Assembly: GCF_019209865.1 (NCBI RefSeq)
Contig: NZ_JAHUTT010000014.1
Coordinates: 1-64,000, forward strand
Source of the DNA: Shewanella sp. NIFS-20-20
Lineage (GTDB): Bacteria; Pseudomonadota; Gammaproteobacteria; Enterobacterales; Shewanellaceae
Length of the DNA stretch: 64,000 nucleotides
Reading direction: 5' to 3'
Under the pieces are notes generated by a model, which saw only the letters and a program-made list of their open reading frames with translations, had not been told where the DNA came from and searched no databases. Each line of letters starts with the position of its first letter. Position 1 is the first letter of the stretch. The translations under genes and the position numbers were made by a program. Of the stretch, positions 17,590 through 26,803 are shown piece after piece.

Positions 17590-18972
17590 TTAGCTCCTAT
17601 TGTTCTTATACCAACGCTCAAAACTCGATGCTGGTGCGACCGGTAATTCACGATACTTACCCCAAGCACCAGAGCAGGGCTTGAGAAGGGCGCCGGGTAA
17701 CAGTCTTAGCGAGGTACGCGCCATCGCCATCGAGGCATTTAGCATGGTTTCATTGGCCATCAGTTTACCGACTAATGGCATATAGCTAGATTTACCATAG
17801 GGGAGAGTACCGGCTTCGGCTTTCAGGCGGCGCTGGTGATGAATGATTTTATCGAGTGGCACCTTAGTGGGGCAGACAAACGAGCAACTGCCGCATAAAG
17901 TACAGGCCCAAGGTAATGAGTTGGTCGCATCGTGCTTGGCACCGACCGCAATCCCAATCGGACCTGGGATGGTGTAGTTATAACTAAAGCCCCCACTGCG
18001 GCGATACACTGGGCAGGTATTTAAACAGCCACCACAACGAATACATTTTAGCGATTCGGCTAAAATCTTGTCTTTCAGCATATCACTGCGGCCGTTATCG
18101 ACCATGATGATATGCATCTCGCCTCCTGCTTGCGGGCCGCGATAAAAACTCGAGTAGGTGGTGATAGGTTGGCCGGTTGCGTTGCGTGCTAAGGTGCGCA
18201 GCAGTACCCCTGCACTGGCAAGGTTAGGCACGATTTTATCTATGCCCATTGAATGGAGCTGCAACTTAGGTAAGTTAGCGCCCATATCGGCATTACCTTC
18301 GTTGGTGCATACTACCACGGCGCCTTGATCGGCAATGGCCATATTGACGCCAGTCATCGCGGCATCGGCGCTCAAAAACTGGGCCCGTAAATGGGCGCGG
18401 GCTGCGCGGGTTAAATAGGTCGGATCTGACGCCCCTTTATCGGTACCGAGTTTCTCATGGAATAACTCACCCACTTCTTCTTTTTTGAGGTGAATCGCCG
18501 GCACCACAATATGCGATGGTGGTTGCTGGTTAAGCTGAATAATGCGCTCACCCAGATCGGTGTCGATGACTTCAATCCCCCGTTGTTCTAGATAGGGGTT
18601 GAGGTGACATTCTTCTGTCAGCATCGACTTAGATTTCACCAGTTTTTTAACCTGATGTTTAGCTAAGATCTGATGGACAATTTGATTGTGTTCCTCACCA
18701 TCCTTGGCCCAATGCACCACAATGCCATTGGCAATACATTGTTGCTCAAACTCTTGCAGGTATTGGCCGAGATTGCTTAACGTATGCAGCTTAAGTTCGC
18801 TGCCTAAGGTTCGCAATTGCTCCCATTCAGGTAGGCTGGCAGCGGCACGGTCGCGTTTTTCACGTAGCACCCACAAAGCCTTCGAGTGCCAATCGACACG
18901 GGCTTCATCTTGGCAGAATTTTTCGGCGCGCTCGGCGTGAGTACGCGCCGATTCAGTATGTGGCATCGACAT
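17590..18972 (-). CDS. lldF: L-lactate dehydrogenase iron-sulfur subunit LldF (LutB)
   Basis: LldF couples L-lactate oxidation to the respiratory chain. The 460-residue protein has an N-terminal LUD domain (around CLVxx-free region; NTEGNAD-type site reads CTNEGNADMGANLP, about 224-237) and two ferredoxin-type clusters: CIRCGGCLNTCPVY (about 311-324) and CTLCGSCSFVCPTKVP (about 360-375). The C-terminus is poorly conserved. It lies between lldE (11-base gap) and lldG (three-base gap), so the three are co-translated. Confidence 0.95.
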   Translation of the reverse strand: MSMPHTESARTHAERAEKFCQDEARVDWHSKALWVLREKRDRAAASLPEWEQLRTLGSELKLHTLSNLGQYLQEFEQQCIANGIVVHWAKDGEEHNQIVHQILAKHQVKKLVKSKSMLTEECHLNPYLEQRGIEVIDTDLGERIIQLNQQPPSHIVVPAIHLKKEEVGELFHEKLGTDKGASDPTYLTRAARAHLRAQFLSADAAMTGVNMAIADQGAVVVCTNEGNADMGANLPKLQLHSMGIDKIVPNLASAGVLLRTLARNATGQPITTYSSFYRGPQAGGEMHIIMVDNGRSDMLKDKILAESLKCIRCGGCLNTCPVYRRSGGFSYNYTIPGPIGIAVGAKHDATNSLPWACTLCGSCSFVCPTKVPLDKIIHHQRRLKAEAGTLPYGKSSYMPLVGKLMANETMLNASMAMARTSLRLLPGALLKPCSGAWGKYRELPVAPASSFERWYKNNRS

Positions 18973-18983
18973 GATAATGCTCC

Positions 18984-19727
18984 TTATAGGGCCGCGTTAA
19001 GAACTTGGGCAATATGGCGAGTTTGGATCAATAAATGCTGACGGCGCATCATGCCATCTAGATGCAGTAAGCACGATGGGTCAAAGCCGACCGCATAAAC
19101 CGCGCCGGTATCGGCATGCGCTTTAGCCTTATCTTTGCCCATTTTGGCTGATACTGCGCCTTCATCGACGGCGAAGGTGCCACCAAAGCCACAGCATTCA
19201 TCGCGGCGTTCAGGGTAGACAATCTCGATACCTTCAATGGCGGCCAACACGGCTTCGACTTTATTAAATTTTGGCCCCATAGATTCACTCGGGCTAGCCA
19301 AGTTAAGCATACGAATACCGTGGCAACTCAGTTGCAAGCTGATCTTATGAGGGAATGGACGAGCAAATTGTTTGATCGGGGCTACATCATGTAAAAATTC
19401 AGTCAATTCATAGAGCTTATCAATGACAGCCGCGGCTTCTGGCGAGGAGTCAAACTCATGAAAATTCTCTTTAGCGGCCACTAAGCAAGAGGCTGCAGGG
19501 CAGACGATGGCGTCACAGTCCACCCCTTTGAAGGCATCTAATAATTTCAGGGTGGTTTTTTTGGCATCATCATAACAACCTGAGTTCGTCATTGGCTGAC
19601 CGCAACAGGTTTGCCCCGCGGGTAAAATCACCTGATGACCTAATTTTTCTAATAATTCTAAGGTAGCAATGGCCACATCGGGCATCATTTGGTTGACTAA
19701 ACAGGGGATAAAAAGTGCAATTTTCAT
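18984..19727 (-). CDS. lldE: L-lactate dehydrogenase iron-sulfur subunit LldE (LutA)
   Basis: LldE is a CCG-domain (heterodisulfide-reductase-like) subunit. The 247-residue protein has two CCG repeats: CCGQPMTNSG near residue 42 and ECCGFGGTFAVDEG (about 186-199). Cysteines in these ligate iron-sulfur clusters or bind partner flavin chemistry. ATG 19727 (MKIALFIPC) is preferred because other LldE proteins begin there; an upstream ATG at 19739 adds four residues. A 385-base spacer separates it from dld, unusual for an operon, so it may have its own promoter in the AT-rich stretch 19740-19920. Confidence 0.94.
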   Translation of the reverse strand: MKIALFIPCLVNQMMPDVAIATLELLEKLGHQVILPAGQTCCGQPMTNSGCYDDAKKTTLKLLDAFKGVDCDAIVCPAASCLVAAKENFHEFDSSPEAAAVIDKLYELTEFLHDVAPIKQFARPFPHKISLQLSCHGIRMLNLASPSESMGPKFNKVEAVLAAIEGIEIVYPERRDECCGFGGTFAVDEGAVSAKMGKDKAKAHADTGAVYAVGFDPSCLLHLDGMMRRQHLLIQTRHIAQVLNAAL

Positions 19728-20124
19728 GAACACATCCAAGCATATTACCGCAATAATTTGCCTTAAATATAGCCTAATACCTTATAAATAATAGTGCTAT
19801 TTTAGTAAAGGTTAGTTGGCATATTTGCAAAAATGAAAATATACATATCATTGATAAATAAAGGTTTTTTATTGTAAAAATAGCGTTTTTAGATTTTTAC
19901 GCTTATTGATACATAAAAATGAAATATCCGGCGACGCCATCTTGGAGTGGCTGGCCTCAACGGGCTAGCAGTTGCGGTCAATTCAACCGCAAACTTGCCG
20001 TCAGCAAGGGGGAAAATGGTGTTGTGCCGGTGGGGGCTTCACGGTTATTCGCTGTATTGCCTCGCGGGTACTCCGCTCACTGCGGCTGCAGGGAGCGGAG
20101 TACCCGCGTTAATGGTGGTTGTGA
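19728..20124. other. Unusual 0.4 kb spacer inside the lactate operon
   Basis: The spacer has two parts. 19740-19920 is very AT-rich and promoter-like for lldE. 19920-20110 is GC-richer and full of stem-loops: TTGCGGT/ACCGCAA (19972-19992), CTTGC/GCAAG (19994-20008) and a large perfect hairpin at 20063-20108. Two short overlapping + frames lie here but have no ribosome-binding sites and are not called. The base composition change and folded structure suggest an inserted element or an RNA element, not a gene. Confidence 0.6.
20063..20108. repeat. Large inverted repeat / stem-loop between dld and lldE
   Basis: Perfect 16-base arms (20063-20078 and 20093-20108) enclose a 14-base loop that itself contains CTGC/GCAG, so 20 pairs can form with one A-G mismatch and a GGCT tip. 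On the mRNA (- strand) it begins about 17 bases after the dld stop. No T run follows, so it is not a standard terminator. A second small repeat (GTTAAT/ATTAAC, 20108-20129) overlaps the dld stop codon. Confidence 0.8.
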
Positions 20125-22920
20125 TTAACGGCTACATTCTTCGAGCAGGTAGGCGAGATGGCGATATGAAATACCACTGTGTTGACTTAACCCCACTTCA
20201 CAGGTGCGGTTAGCGTAATAGCCTTCACTGATCTGTTGCGGTAACAACTTCTTAATATTGCGCAGCGCACTGGCATTGATTTCTGGTTTATACAGGCCTT
20301 TTTCACCCGCATAGCCACAGCATTCAATCCCCGCGGGACGGACGATGTCTGCCGCACAAGCCTTGGCAATGGCGAGCATCTTATCTTCTACATGTAAGTG
20401 TTTCGCTGAACAACCTAAATGCAGGGCCACCTGGGCCTTGCGCACAATGGTCAATTTGGGCAAGAGCTTATCGTGCATAAACTCCACCATATCGATTAAA
20501 TCGATATTAGGATTGCCTTGCAAGGTGCGTTTAGTACATGACAAAGCATCGATGATCACAGGTAATTTACCTGAACCGGAGATCTCACTCATGGCTTGGA
20601 TCAGTTGCTTACGTTTGCTATCGGCATTGCTAAAGTCGCCCTTAGATTCCCACATCTGGCCGCAACATAAATCACGGGTATTGTCGGGAATGATCACGTT
20701 ATAACCGCCGCGCTCTAGTAACGTGATGATCACTTCTGAAAGGCTGAGGTTATTAGGATCTTCTGGAGTGGCACCAAAGGTTCGCCCGCCACAGGCAGGG
20801 AAATACACCACGGTTTGCTGATCGGCTTTTGGCATACTCGGTTTGGCGATGCTAGCCCCCTTGGGGAAGCTCGGGTTCCAATAAGGGACCTCTTTGCTGA
20901 TCTTGCGGCCGGTATTCATAAGCCCTTGCGTAAACTTATCACCGGTCAGTTTATGAATGGTACCCAATAAATTGAAACCAGAACTGATGGCTTGATTGAC
21001 CACTCCATAATGTTTGGCTTGGAAATTTAGCACTTTTTGTTCGGTGGTGGTGATATATGGCGTGCGTAATTTGCGCACCAGTTGCCCCATGGCGTTGTCG
21101 ACAGGACAGGCAATGGTACATAACTGACAGGCGGCGCAGGTGTCGATAACATCATATTTTGCCGCAACGCGCATCTCGGCGGCGGCCTTGCTATCACCGC
21201 TCTGCTCCAAGCGTTCGATTTCTCTTAGGGTGGCAATCCGTTGGCGCGGCGACATATTGAGGGCGGACGTTGGACAGGTTTTTTCACAAAAACCGCATTC
21301 GATACAGCGATCGATATCGTCATCGACCACAGGGCAAGGTTTGATGTGCTTAATGTGGACCTTGCTGTCGTCATTGAGGATCACTCCTGGATTAAGTAAT
21401 CCTTGAGGATCAAATAATTGCTTAATATTTTGCATCAATACATAAGCATCATGACCCCATTCCATCTCCACAAATGGCGCCACGGCGCGTCCGGTACCAT
21501 GTTCGGCTTTCATGGAACCGTCATACTTGTCGATCACCATCTTGGCCACATCTTGCATAAAATGGTCAAAACGTTCGATATCGGCGCTGGTGGCAAAGGT
21601 TGGGGTAATAATAAAGTGGAAGTTACCGGCTAAGGCATGGCCATAAATCACGCCTTCAGGATAACCATGGCGATGGAATAGCTCGGTTAAGTCTTTGGCG
21701 GCCTCGGCCAAGTGCGGTAATTCAAAGGCCACATCTTCAATAATGACCGACGTCCCTTTAGGACGGGCGCCACCAATGATGGGAAACAGTCCAGAGCGCA
21801 TGGCCCAGTATTTACCATAGACCTTAGGATCACTGCTGAAGCTCAACGGGCGTTCGGTATCAATATGCGCCAGTTTGCTGATCACATCGGTGGTGTACTG
21901 ACTTAAGGTGGCTTCATCATTGGCGCGACACTCAATCAATAATATCGCCGCGCCTTCTGGCAGCTCACTCAGCCAATCGGGCATACCGGGTTTACCGGTA
22001 ATGGCTTTAATGGAAGCCCAATCCAGTAGTTCAACGGCAGCAACACTGTCACCCACCAGTGGTGGTACGGCGCTGGCAGCATCTTCCATGGTAAAAAATA
22101 CCGCTAATGCCGATGCCTTACATACGGCCTCATCCACTGTGTGATAAGTGACTTCTTCCACAAAGGCGAGGGTGCCTTCCGACCCCACGATCAGGTGATT
22201 AATAATATCGAACGGATCTGTGTACTCGACTAAGGCGTTGAGGCTATAGCCTGTGGTGTTTTTAATGGCGTACTTTTTATGGATACGGCTGGCTAATGCG
22301 TGATTGTTTTGGGTGACCTCTGCCAATTGCACCAATTGAGTTAATAATTGAGCATGGCTTGCTGCAAATGCCGCTTTAGACTGTTCACAGCCGGTATCGA
22401 GCAAGGTGCCATCGGCAAACATCAACTTGGCAGAAGCGATGGTCTGATAGCTATTTTGAGCCGTACCGCAACACATGCCAGACGCATTGTTATTAACAAT
22501 ACCACCGACTTTGGCCGAGGTTAAGGTGGCTGGATCTGGGCCAATTTTCTTGTTAAAGGGTTTGAGCATGGCATTGGCATCGGCACCAATCACCGCCGCG
22601 CCTAAACGAATGAATAAATGATCGTCACTGACTTCCATAGTGCGGAAACCGTCGAATCCGAGCATTAACAAAATGCCTTCACCGACCGCCTGACCAGATA
22701 AGCTGGTGCCTGCCGCTCTGAACGTCACTGGCACCTTATATTCGCGGGCAATGGCCATAGTCGCCTGTACTTCGGCTAAGGTATCGGCGTGGACGACCCA
22801 TTGTGGCACGATGCGAAAATAACTGGCATCGGTCGACCAAGCAAATCGACGCACCGGATCATTAGTGACTTTGTCGCCTAAAACACTGTGTAACGCATTG
22901 AATACCACTTCAGAATTCAT
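20125..22920 (-). CDS. dld-II: Dld-II FAD/iron-sulfur D-lactate dehydrogenase
   Basis: Dld-II oxidises D-lactate to pyruvate at the membrane; it is the non-classical enzyme defined in Shewanella. The 931-residue protein has an FAD-binding type 4 domain (RAAGTSLSGQAVGEG and GIVNNNASGMCCG), a FAD-linked C-terminal lobe (about 270-530), two ferredoxin motifs (CIECGFCEKTCP, about 548; CAACQLCTIACP, about 608), then two CCG domains (CCGQMWESKG and CCGYAGEKG). ATG 22920 is chosen because GAAGAAAG precedes it; a TTG at 22941 adds seven residues. It follows lldP by 96 bases, and the spacer to lldE holds strong hairpins. Confidence 0.94.
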   Translation of the reverse strand: MNSEVVFNALHSVLGDKVTNDPVRRFAWSTDASYFRIVPQWVVHADTLAEVQATMAIAREYKVPVTFRAAGTSLSGQAVGEGILLMLGFDGFRTMEVSDDHLFIRLGAAVIGADANAMLKPFNKKIGPDPATLTSAKVGGIVNNNASGMCCGTAQNSYQTIASAKLMFADGTLLDTGCEQSKAAFAASHAQLLTQLVQLAEVTQNNHALASRIHKKYAIKNTTGYSLNALVEYTDPFDIINHLIVGSEGTLAFVEEVTYHTVDEAVCKASALAVFFTMEDAASAVPPLVGDSVAAVELLDWASIKAITGKPGMPDWLSELPEGAAILLIECRANDEATLSQYTTDVISKLAHIDTERPLSFSSDPKVYGKYWAMRSGLFPIIGGARPKGTSVIIEDVAFELPHLAEAAKDLTELFHRHGYPEGVIYGHALAGNFHFIITPTFATSADIERFDHFMQDVAKMVIDKYDGSMKAEHGTGRAVAPFVEMEWGHDAYVLMQNIKQLFDPQGLLNPGVILNDDSKVHIKHIKPCPVVDDDIDRCIECGFCEKTCPTSALNMSPRQRIATLREIERLEQSGDSKAAAEMRVAAKYDVIDTCAACQLCTIACPVDNAMGQLVRKLRTPYITTTEQKVLNFQAKHYGVVNQAISSGFNLLGTIHKLTGDKFTQGLMNTGRKISKEVPYWNPSFPKGASIAKPSMPKADQQTVVYFPACGGRTFGATPEDPNNLSLSEVIITLLERGGYNVIIPDNTRDLCCGQMWESKGDFSNADSKRKQLIQAMSEISGSGKLPVIIDALSCTKRTLQGNPNIDLIDMVEFMHDKLLPKLTIVRKAQVALHLGCSAKHLHVEDKMLAIAKACAADIVRPAGIECCGYAGEKGLYKPEINASALRNIKKLLPQQISEGYYANRTCEVGLSQHSGISYRHLAYLLEECSR

Positions 22921-23016
22921 TATATCTTTCTTCTCTGCCAAGGTTCTGCTGATGAGACGAGCACTAGGCTCGCCTTTTAATCGTTAACTCATTATCCGCG
23001 TTGAGCTTCGCTAGGG

Positions 23017-24666
23017 TTAGAAGCCACCCCACATAAACGCTAAAGTGCCAGCCAATAAAGCATAGGCCAAGGCCACCGGCATGGTTTTACGAATAATTTC
23101 AGATTCACGGCCCGCCATACCAACGACTGTCGCAGCGGCCACCACATTCATGACACACATCATATTGCCGGCATTCGCTCCAATGCCTTGTAGGGCTAAA
23201 ATCATGGCGTAATTCGCGCCAATGTTGTCGGCCACACTGTACTGTAGGCCAGAGAACATCATGTTAGAGAAGGTGGCACTGCCCGAAAGGAAGGCGCCAA
23301 AGATGCCGACAATGGGGGCCATCCAGCTCCATACTGCCCCCATGGAATTAGCCAGTAAATCAGCTAATGCGACCGGCATCGATGCTAATCCTGAGCTGTT
23401 TTCGCCTGAATTCAGGAAGATTTTTACCATAGGGACCGAAGCGCCTAAGGAGATAAGCGTCGGTAGCATAGATTTAACTGAGTCAGATACCGATTGCTTA
23501 ATCGCAACCTGATTCATTTTAAATAGCCAAAAACCTAAGATACACACAGCGATAAAGAAGGCGCCAGGGGCGTAGAGGGTCGCAAAACTGGCGGTTAATT
23601 CGGTGCCGAGTAAGCCCGTCCAACTGATATTGAAACTGGATAAAAAGCTCTTAATCGGGGCAACTGTGCGGGATAACACCAACAGTATTGCCATTACTAA
23701 ATAGGGAGTCCAGGCCGCTAATTGGGTAAACTTGACCTCAGATTTGATGGGGGTGTTGCTCGGGGCGGTTTGGTCATTTTCGGCGAAATCAAACCAAGGT
23801 GTTGCCGGCAATAACCAGCCTTTTTTGGCCACAGGGATCACTAACGCCATACCGATAAGGGCCCCAATCACCGACGGAAATTCAGGACCGGCAAAATAGT
23901 TGATTAACCAAGCGGGAACCGTAAAGGCGACCCCGGCAAACAGGGCAAATTTCCAAATAGCTAGGCCTTCTTTAAAGGATTTATTGCGACCGAAGAAGCC
24001 AGTCAATAGGGCGACCATCACCACCGGAATTAAGGTGCCAGTGATTAAGTCTAAGGTGATCATGTGCATGGCAATGAACTGCGCATAATCGCTGAAGTTA
24101 CCGCCATGCTGGGCAATTTGCGCGGCGGCCATATTGACGCCACCTTGGGTCAGGCCTTGCTCCATACCAAAAAGTACGGGTAAACCAATGGCGCCAAAGG
24201 ACACTGAGGTTGAGTCGGCAATTAATGCCACGACCGCGGCAGCAATCGGGGGGATCCCCAGTAACACTAATAACGGTGCGCCAATGGCGGCTGGAGTACC
24301 AAAGCCGGCTGAACCTTCGATAAATGAGCCGAACAACCAACAAATAATGATCACTTGCACTCGGGCATCGGCACTGATATTGGTGAAACCGGCGCGAATG
24401 GTATCCATAGCACCGGAATGCTTTAAGGTATTGAGCAGGAATACCGCACCAAAAATAATCGATAAGGGGGTCAGAGCCGATAATAAGCCTTCAACGACGG
24501 AGGCTGATAAAAAGCCAATGTCCATCTTCCAAATAAAAATGGCAGCAAGAGCGGTGATTAATAGGGAGATTGGCATGGCGCGGGAGGCAGGCATCCGCAG
24601 TAATACCAAAAATAACATCACACTTATCACCGGGGATAAGCTGGCTAGCAGTTGTAAGATGGTCAT
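23017..24666 (-). CDS. lldP: L-lactate permease LldP
   Basis: LldP imports lactate with protons. The 549-residue inner-membrane protein has about 12-14 hydrophobic segments and the LctP-family signatures FGSFIEGSAGFGTPAAIGAPLLV (about 113-135) and IADSTSVSFGAIGLPVLFG (about 149-167). As first gene of the lldP-dld-lldE-lldF-lldG cluster it supplies substrate to both lactate oxidases. Its upstream region holds an FNR/CRP-type site. Confidence 0.96.
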   Translation of the reverse strand: MTILQLLASLSPVISVMLFLVLLRMPASRAMPISLLITALAAIFIWKMDIGFLSASVVEGLLSALTPLSIIFGAVFLLNTLKHSGAMDTIRAGFTNISADARVQVIIICWLFGSFIEGSAGFGTPAAIGAPLLVLLGIPPIAAAVVALIADSTSVSFGAIGLPVLFGMEQGLTQGGVNMAAAQIAQHGGNFSDYAQFIAMHMITLDLITGTLIPVVMVALLTGFFGRNKSFKEGLAIWKFALFAGVAFTVPAWLINYFAGPEFPSVIGALIGMALVIPVAKKGWLLPATPWFDFAENDQTAPSNTPIKSEVKFTQLAAWTPYLVMAILLVLSRTVAPIKSFLSSFNISWTGLLGTELTASFATLYAPGAFFIAVCILGFWLFKMNQVAIKQSVSDSVKSMLPTLISLGASVPMVKIFLNSGENSSGLASMPVALADLLANSMGAVWSWMAPIVGIFGAFLSGSATFSNMMFSGLQYSVADNIGANYAMILALQGIGANAGNMMCVMNVVAAATVVGMAGRESEIIRKTMPVALAYALLAGTLAFMWGGF

Positions 24667-24783
24667 GAAAGTCTCAGTGTTTATTTATCTGGTCAATGAA
24701 AAAGTACGCCAGTGTTAGCTTTCGCTTATTATTAAGCCCCTGGCTAGGCGGCCAATATATTCTATTGTTTTGTTTTTAAAAAA

Positions 24784-24797
24784 TTGATCTAGATTAA
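24784..24797. promoter_or_regulatory. FNR-type (EtrA/CRP-family) binding site candidate upstream of lldP
   Basis: TTGAT-CTAG-ATTAA matches the FNR box at nine of ten defined positions. It is 118 bases upstream of the lldP ATG. Shewanella uses EtrA and CRP with overlapping sites to link carbon use to respiration, so control of lactate uptake is plausible but inferred. Confidence 0.45.
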
Positions 24798-25093
24798 TTG
24801 GGCGTATGTTTATTGATGGAATCTAGTGTGTTTGTGATCTCGCTCTAATCCTTAGTGCAGTCTAGCTTAGAATTTAAGCGCCATATGGGCCGATTTGGTA
24901 GTTAATTTAACTGTAATTTCGACATTGAGTTCATTAACGTTTTGCTCATTGTGATGTAAATCACTAAATTAGGATTGAGGCAACTAGTGGCGTGCGATTT
25001 GGCCAGCGGGAGAGTCAGGTCACGGCGTGACCGTCTGGTGGGCGCGTTAGAAGGTTGGTGGCTTGCTGAGTTGTAAAGTGCGCTGTTGTCGCC

Positions 25094-25130
25094 AAAAAGG
25101 AGACTCTGCCAAGGCGCAGCTGGCCTTGGC
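25094..25130 (-). terminator. Candidate nadK terminator with alternative pairing
   Basis: On the - strand, GCCAAGGC (25123-25130) pairs with GCCTTGGC (25108-25115), followed after eight bases by CTTTTT (25094-25099). TTGTCGCC overlapping the first arm can alternatively pair with GGCGACAA at 25086-25093, making two mutually exclusive folds. Confidence 0.5.
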
Positions 25131-25138
25131 GACAAGGA

Positions 25139-26017
25139 TTAGAACAACTTGCTGCCCCAACCGAGTTTGTTTCTCAGCACATGGAAGTAGTTATACGCTT
25201 TGGGGTGCACGAGCGTGAGTCGTTCGGGGCTGCGTTTAATGATGATTTCATCGCCGGGTAACACGGCAAGGTGCACATGACCATCACAGCTGACTTCGAG
25301 ATTTTCAGAGTTTTTAGGCGACACCAATAATTTAATGGTACTGCCGGCATCTACCACGATAGGACGGCACGACAAGGTATGAGGGAACATAGGGACTAAA
25401 ATCATCGCCTGTAAGTTTGGGGTCAAAATCGCGCCACCGGCAGATAACGAATAAGCCGTTGAGCCAGTTGGGGTTGACACTATCATGCCATCGGCCCGTT
25501 GGCTGTACATGAATTGGTCATCGATATAGACCTCAAACTCAATCATGTGGGCAATTTTACCCGGATGCAATACCGCTTCATTAACCGCAGTATTGCTGGC
25601 TTTGAGTTCTTGATGACGAAAGACTTGTGCCTCGAGTAAGAAGCGATGCTCGGTAATGAAATTCCCTTCCAGCACTTGTGATAAGGGTTCTTCAAAATCA
25701 TCGGGCGGTAAGTCGGTCAGAAAGCCAAGGTTACCGCGGTTGACACCAATAACGCCGACATCAAATCTGGCCAGCACCCGGGCAGCACCTAACATGTTAC
25801 CGTCACCACCGACGACTATGGCTAAATCACATTGTTTACCAATTTCCACTATTTCAACGGCAGTAACGTGTTGGCCTAGTTCTGCTGCCACCCTTTCTTC
25901 GACCAAGACCTTGTAGCCTTGGACACTGAGCCAGTGATGAAGTCGTTTTAATGTCTGGTTGGTGCCCGCATGATGGGGCTTGCCGATCAGACCTATAGTT
26001 TGGAACTTGTTTTTCAT
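25139..26017 (-). CDS. nadK: NAD kinase
   Basis: NadK makes NADP from NAD and ATP (or polyphosphate). The 292-residue protein has the GGDGN motif ([15 protein letters not shown], about 69-83) that binds the phosphate donor, [10 protein letters not shown] and the later [20 protein letters not shown] (about 176-195). ATG 26017 is chosen because it gives exactly the E. coli length; a longer frame to 26134 runs over the grpE promoter. The ribosome-binding site is weak. It is divergent from grpE. Confidence 0.96.
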   Translation of the reverse strand: MKNKFQTIGLIGKPHHAGTNQTLKRLHHWLSVQGYKVLVEERVAAELGQHVTAVEIVEIGKQCDLAIVVGGDGNMLGAARVLARFDVGVIGVNRGNLGFLTDLPPDDFEEPLSQVLEGNFITEHRFLLEAQVFRHQELKASNTAVNEAVLHPGKIAHMIEFEVYIDDQFMYSQRADGMIVSTPTGSTAYSLSAGGAILTPNLQAMILVPMFPHTLSCRPIVVDAGSTIKLLVSPKNSENLEVSCDGHVHLAVLPGDEIIIKRSPERLTLVHPKAYNYFHVLRNKLGWGSKLF

Positions 26018-26045
26018 AGAGTTTGTGCGCTTTGTGGCGTCAGGC

Positions 26046-26074
26046 CTTGAAACGTCAGAATTGATCCCCATAAT
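26046..26074 (+). promoter_or_regulatory. grpE: Sigma-32 (RpoH) heat-shock promoter of grpE
   Basis: CTTGAAA (26046-26052), a 13-base spacer, then CCCCATAAT (26066-26074) matches the RpoH consensus CTTGAAA-N13-CCCCATNT almost exactly. It is 45 bases before the grpE ATG, in the divergent gap with nadK. Confidence 0.9.
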
Positions 26075-26118
26075 AGGCTGTGAGTTTGCAGAAACAAAGC
26101 ATTTTTGCTGGAGTAGGA

Positions 26119-26712
26119 ATGACCAACGATTCAAAACAGGCGCAAGCCGAGAACGCAGAAGTGATTACTGAAGAAATGGTAATCGATCAAGAAGGGACTG
26201 ACGAGTCAGGTTTAATGGATGAGTTAACCCAAGCTAATTTCCGAATTGAAGAGCTGGAACAGCAGCTTGCTACCGCCGAGTCGACTGTGGTTGAGCAGAA
26301 GGATTCCGTGGTTCGTGCCGCTGCCGAAGTCGAGAATATTCGTCGTCGTTCTGCCGTTGAGGTAGAAAAAGCGCGTAAATTTGCTCTGGAAAAGTTCGTA
26401 AATGAACTATTGCCTGTGATCGATAATATGGAACGGGCATTAGCGGCAGGTGATGCTGATAATGAAGCGACCAAAGCGATTCATGAAGGTGTTGAATTAA
26501 CACTGAAAACTCTGACTTCGGCCGTGGCTAAGTTTGGGGTAGTGCAAATCGATCCTACGGGTGAAGCGTTCAATCCTGAGCAACACCAAGCTATCGGCAT
26601 GCAACCTAGCACCGAATTTGCTGCCAATACCGTGATGATGGTGATGCAAAAAGGCTTTATGCTGAATGAGCGTTTATTGCGCCCAGCCATGGTGATGGTG
26701 TCGCAAGGCTAA
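26119..26712 (+). CDS. grpE: Nucleotide exchange factor GrpE
   Basis: GrpE releases ADP from the DnaK chaperone. The 197-residue protein begins with an acidic disordered segment, then a long helix ([34 protein letters not shown], about 47-80) that forms the dimer coil, and ends with the beta-domain ([20 protein letters not shown]... [13 protein letters not shown]). ATG 26119 has GGAG five bases upstream and gives the E. coli length. A sigma-32 promoter precedes it. dnaK-dnaJ are not adjacent. Confidence 0.97.
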   Translation: MTNDSKQAQAENAEVITEEMVIDQEGTDESGLMDELTQANFRIEELEQQLATAESTVVEQKDSVVRAAAEVENIRRRSAVEVEKARKFALEKFVNELLPVIDNMERALAAGDADNEATKAIHEGVELTLKTLTSAVAKFGVVQIDPTGEAFNPEQHQAIGMQPSTEFAANTVMMVMQKGFMLNERLLRPAMVMVSQG

Positions 26713-26757
26713 GGTGTTGAGTGATTTTGCCGAGTTAATCTCTGGTGAATCAATAAC

Positions 26758-26785
26758 AAAAAGGACAGCGAAAGCTGTCCTTTTT
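26758..26785. terminator. Bidirectional terminator between grpE and dxs
   Basis: Perfect 12-base arms AAAAAGGACAGC (26758-26769) and GCTGTCCTTTTT (26774-26785) with a GAAA tetraloop. The A/T flanks allow termination of both convergent genes. Confidence 0.95.
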
Positions 26786-26803
26786 ATTGAGCCAGAGCTA
26801 GGA

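Larger units (their letters stand above)
24667..25138. promoter_or_regulatory. lldP: Upstream region of lldP and 3' region of nadK
   Basis: The 472-base gap holds the lldP promoter (- strand) and the nadK terminator. TTGATCTAGATTAA (24784-24797) is one mismatch from the FNR-family consensus TTGAT-N4-ATCAA. The AT-rich stretch 24750-24785 just downstream on the - strand could hold a -10. A short minus-strand frame at 24902-25135 has no ribosome-binding site and an improbable composition; it is not called. Confidence 0.5.

Noticed and set aside
19919..20213. Two overlapping + strand frames between lldE and dld
   Set aside because: No ribosome-binding site, low-complexity composition and extensive hairpins explain the openness; one also overlaps the dld end.
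24902..25135. Minus-strand 77-codon frame downstream of nadK
   Set aside because: No ribosome-binding site, serine/proline/asparagine-rich improbable sequence, and it overlaps the nadK terminator.
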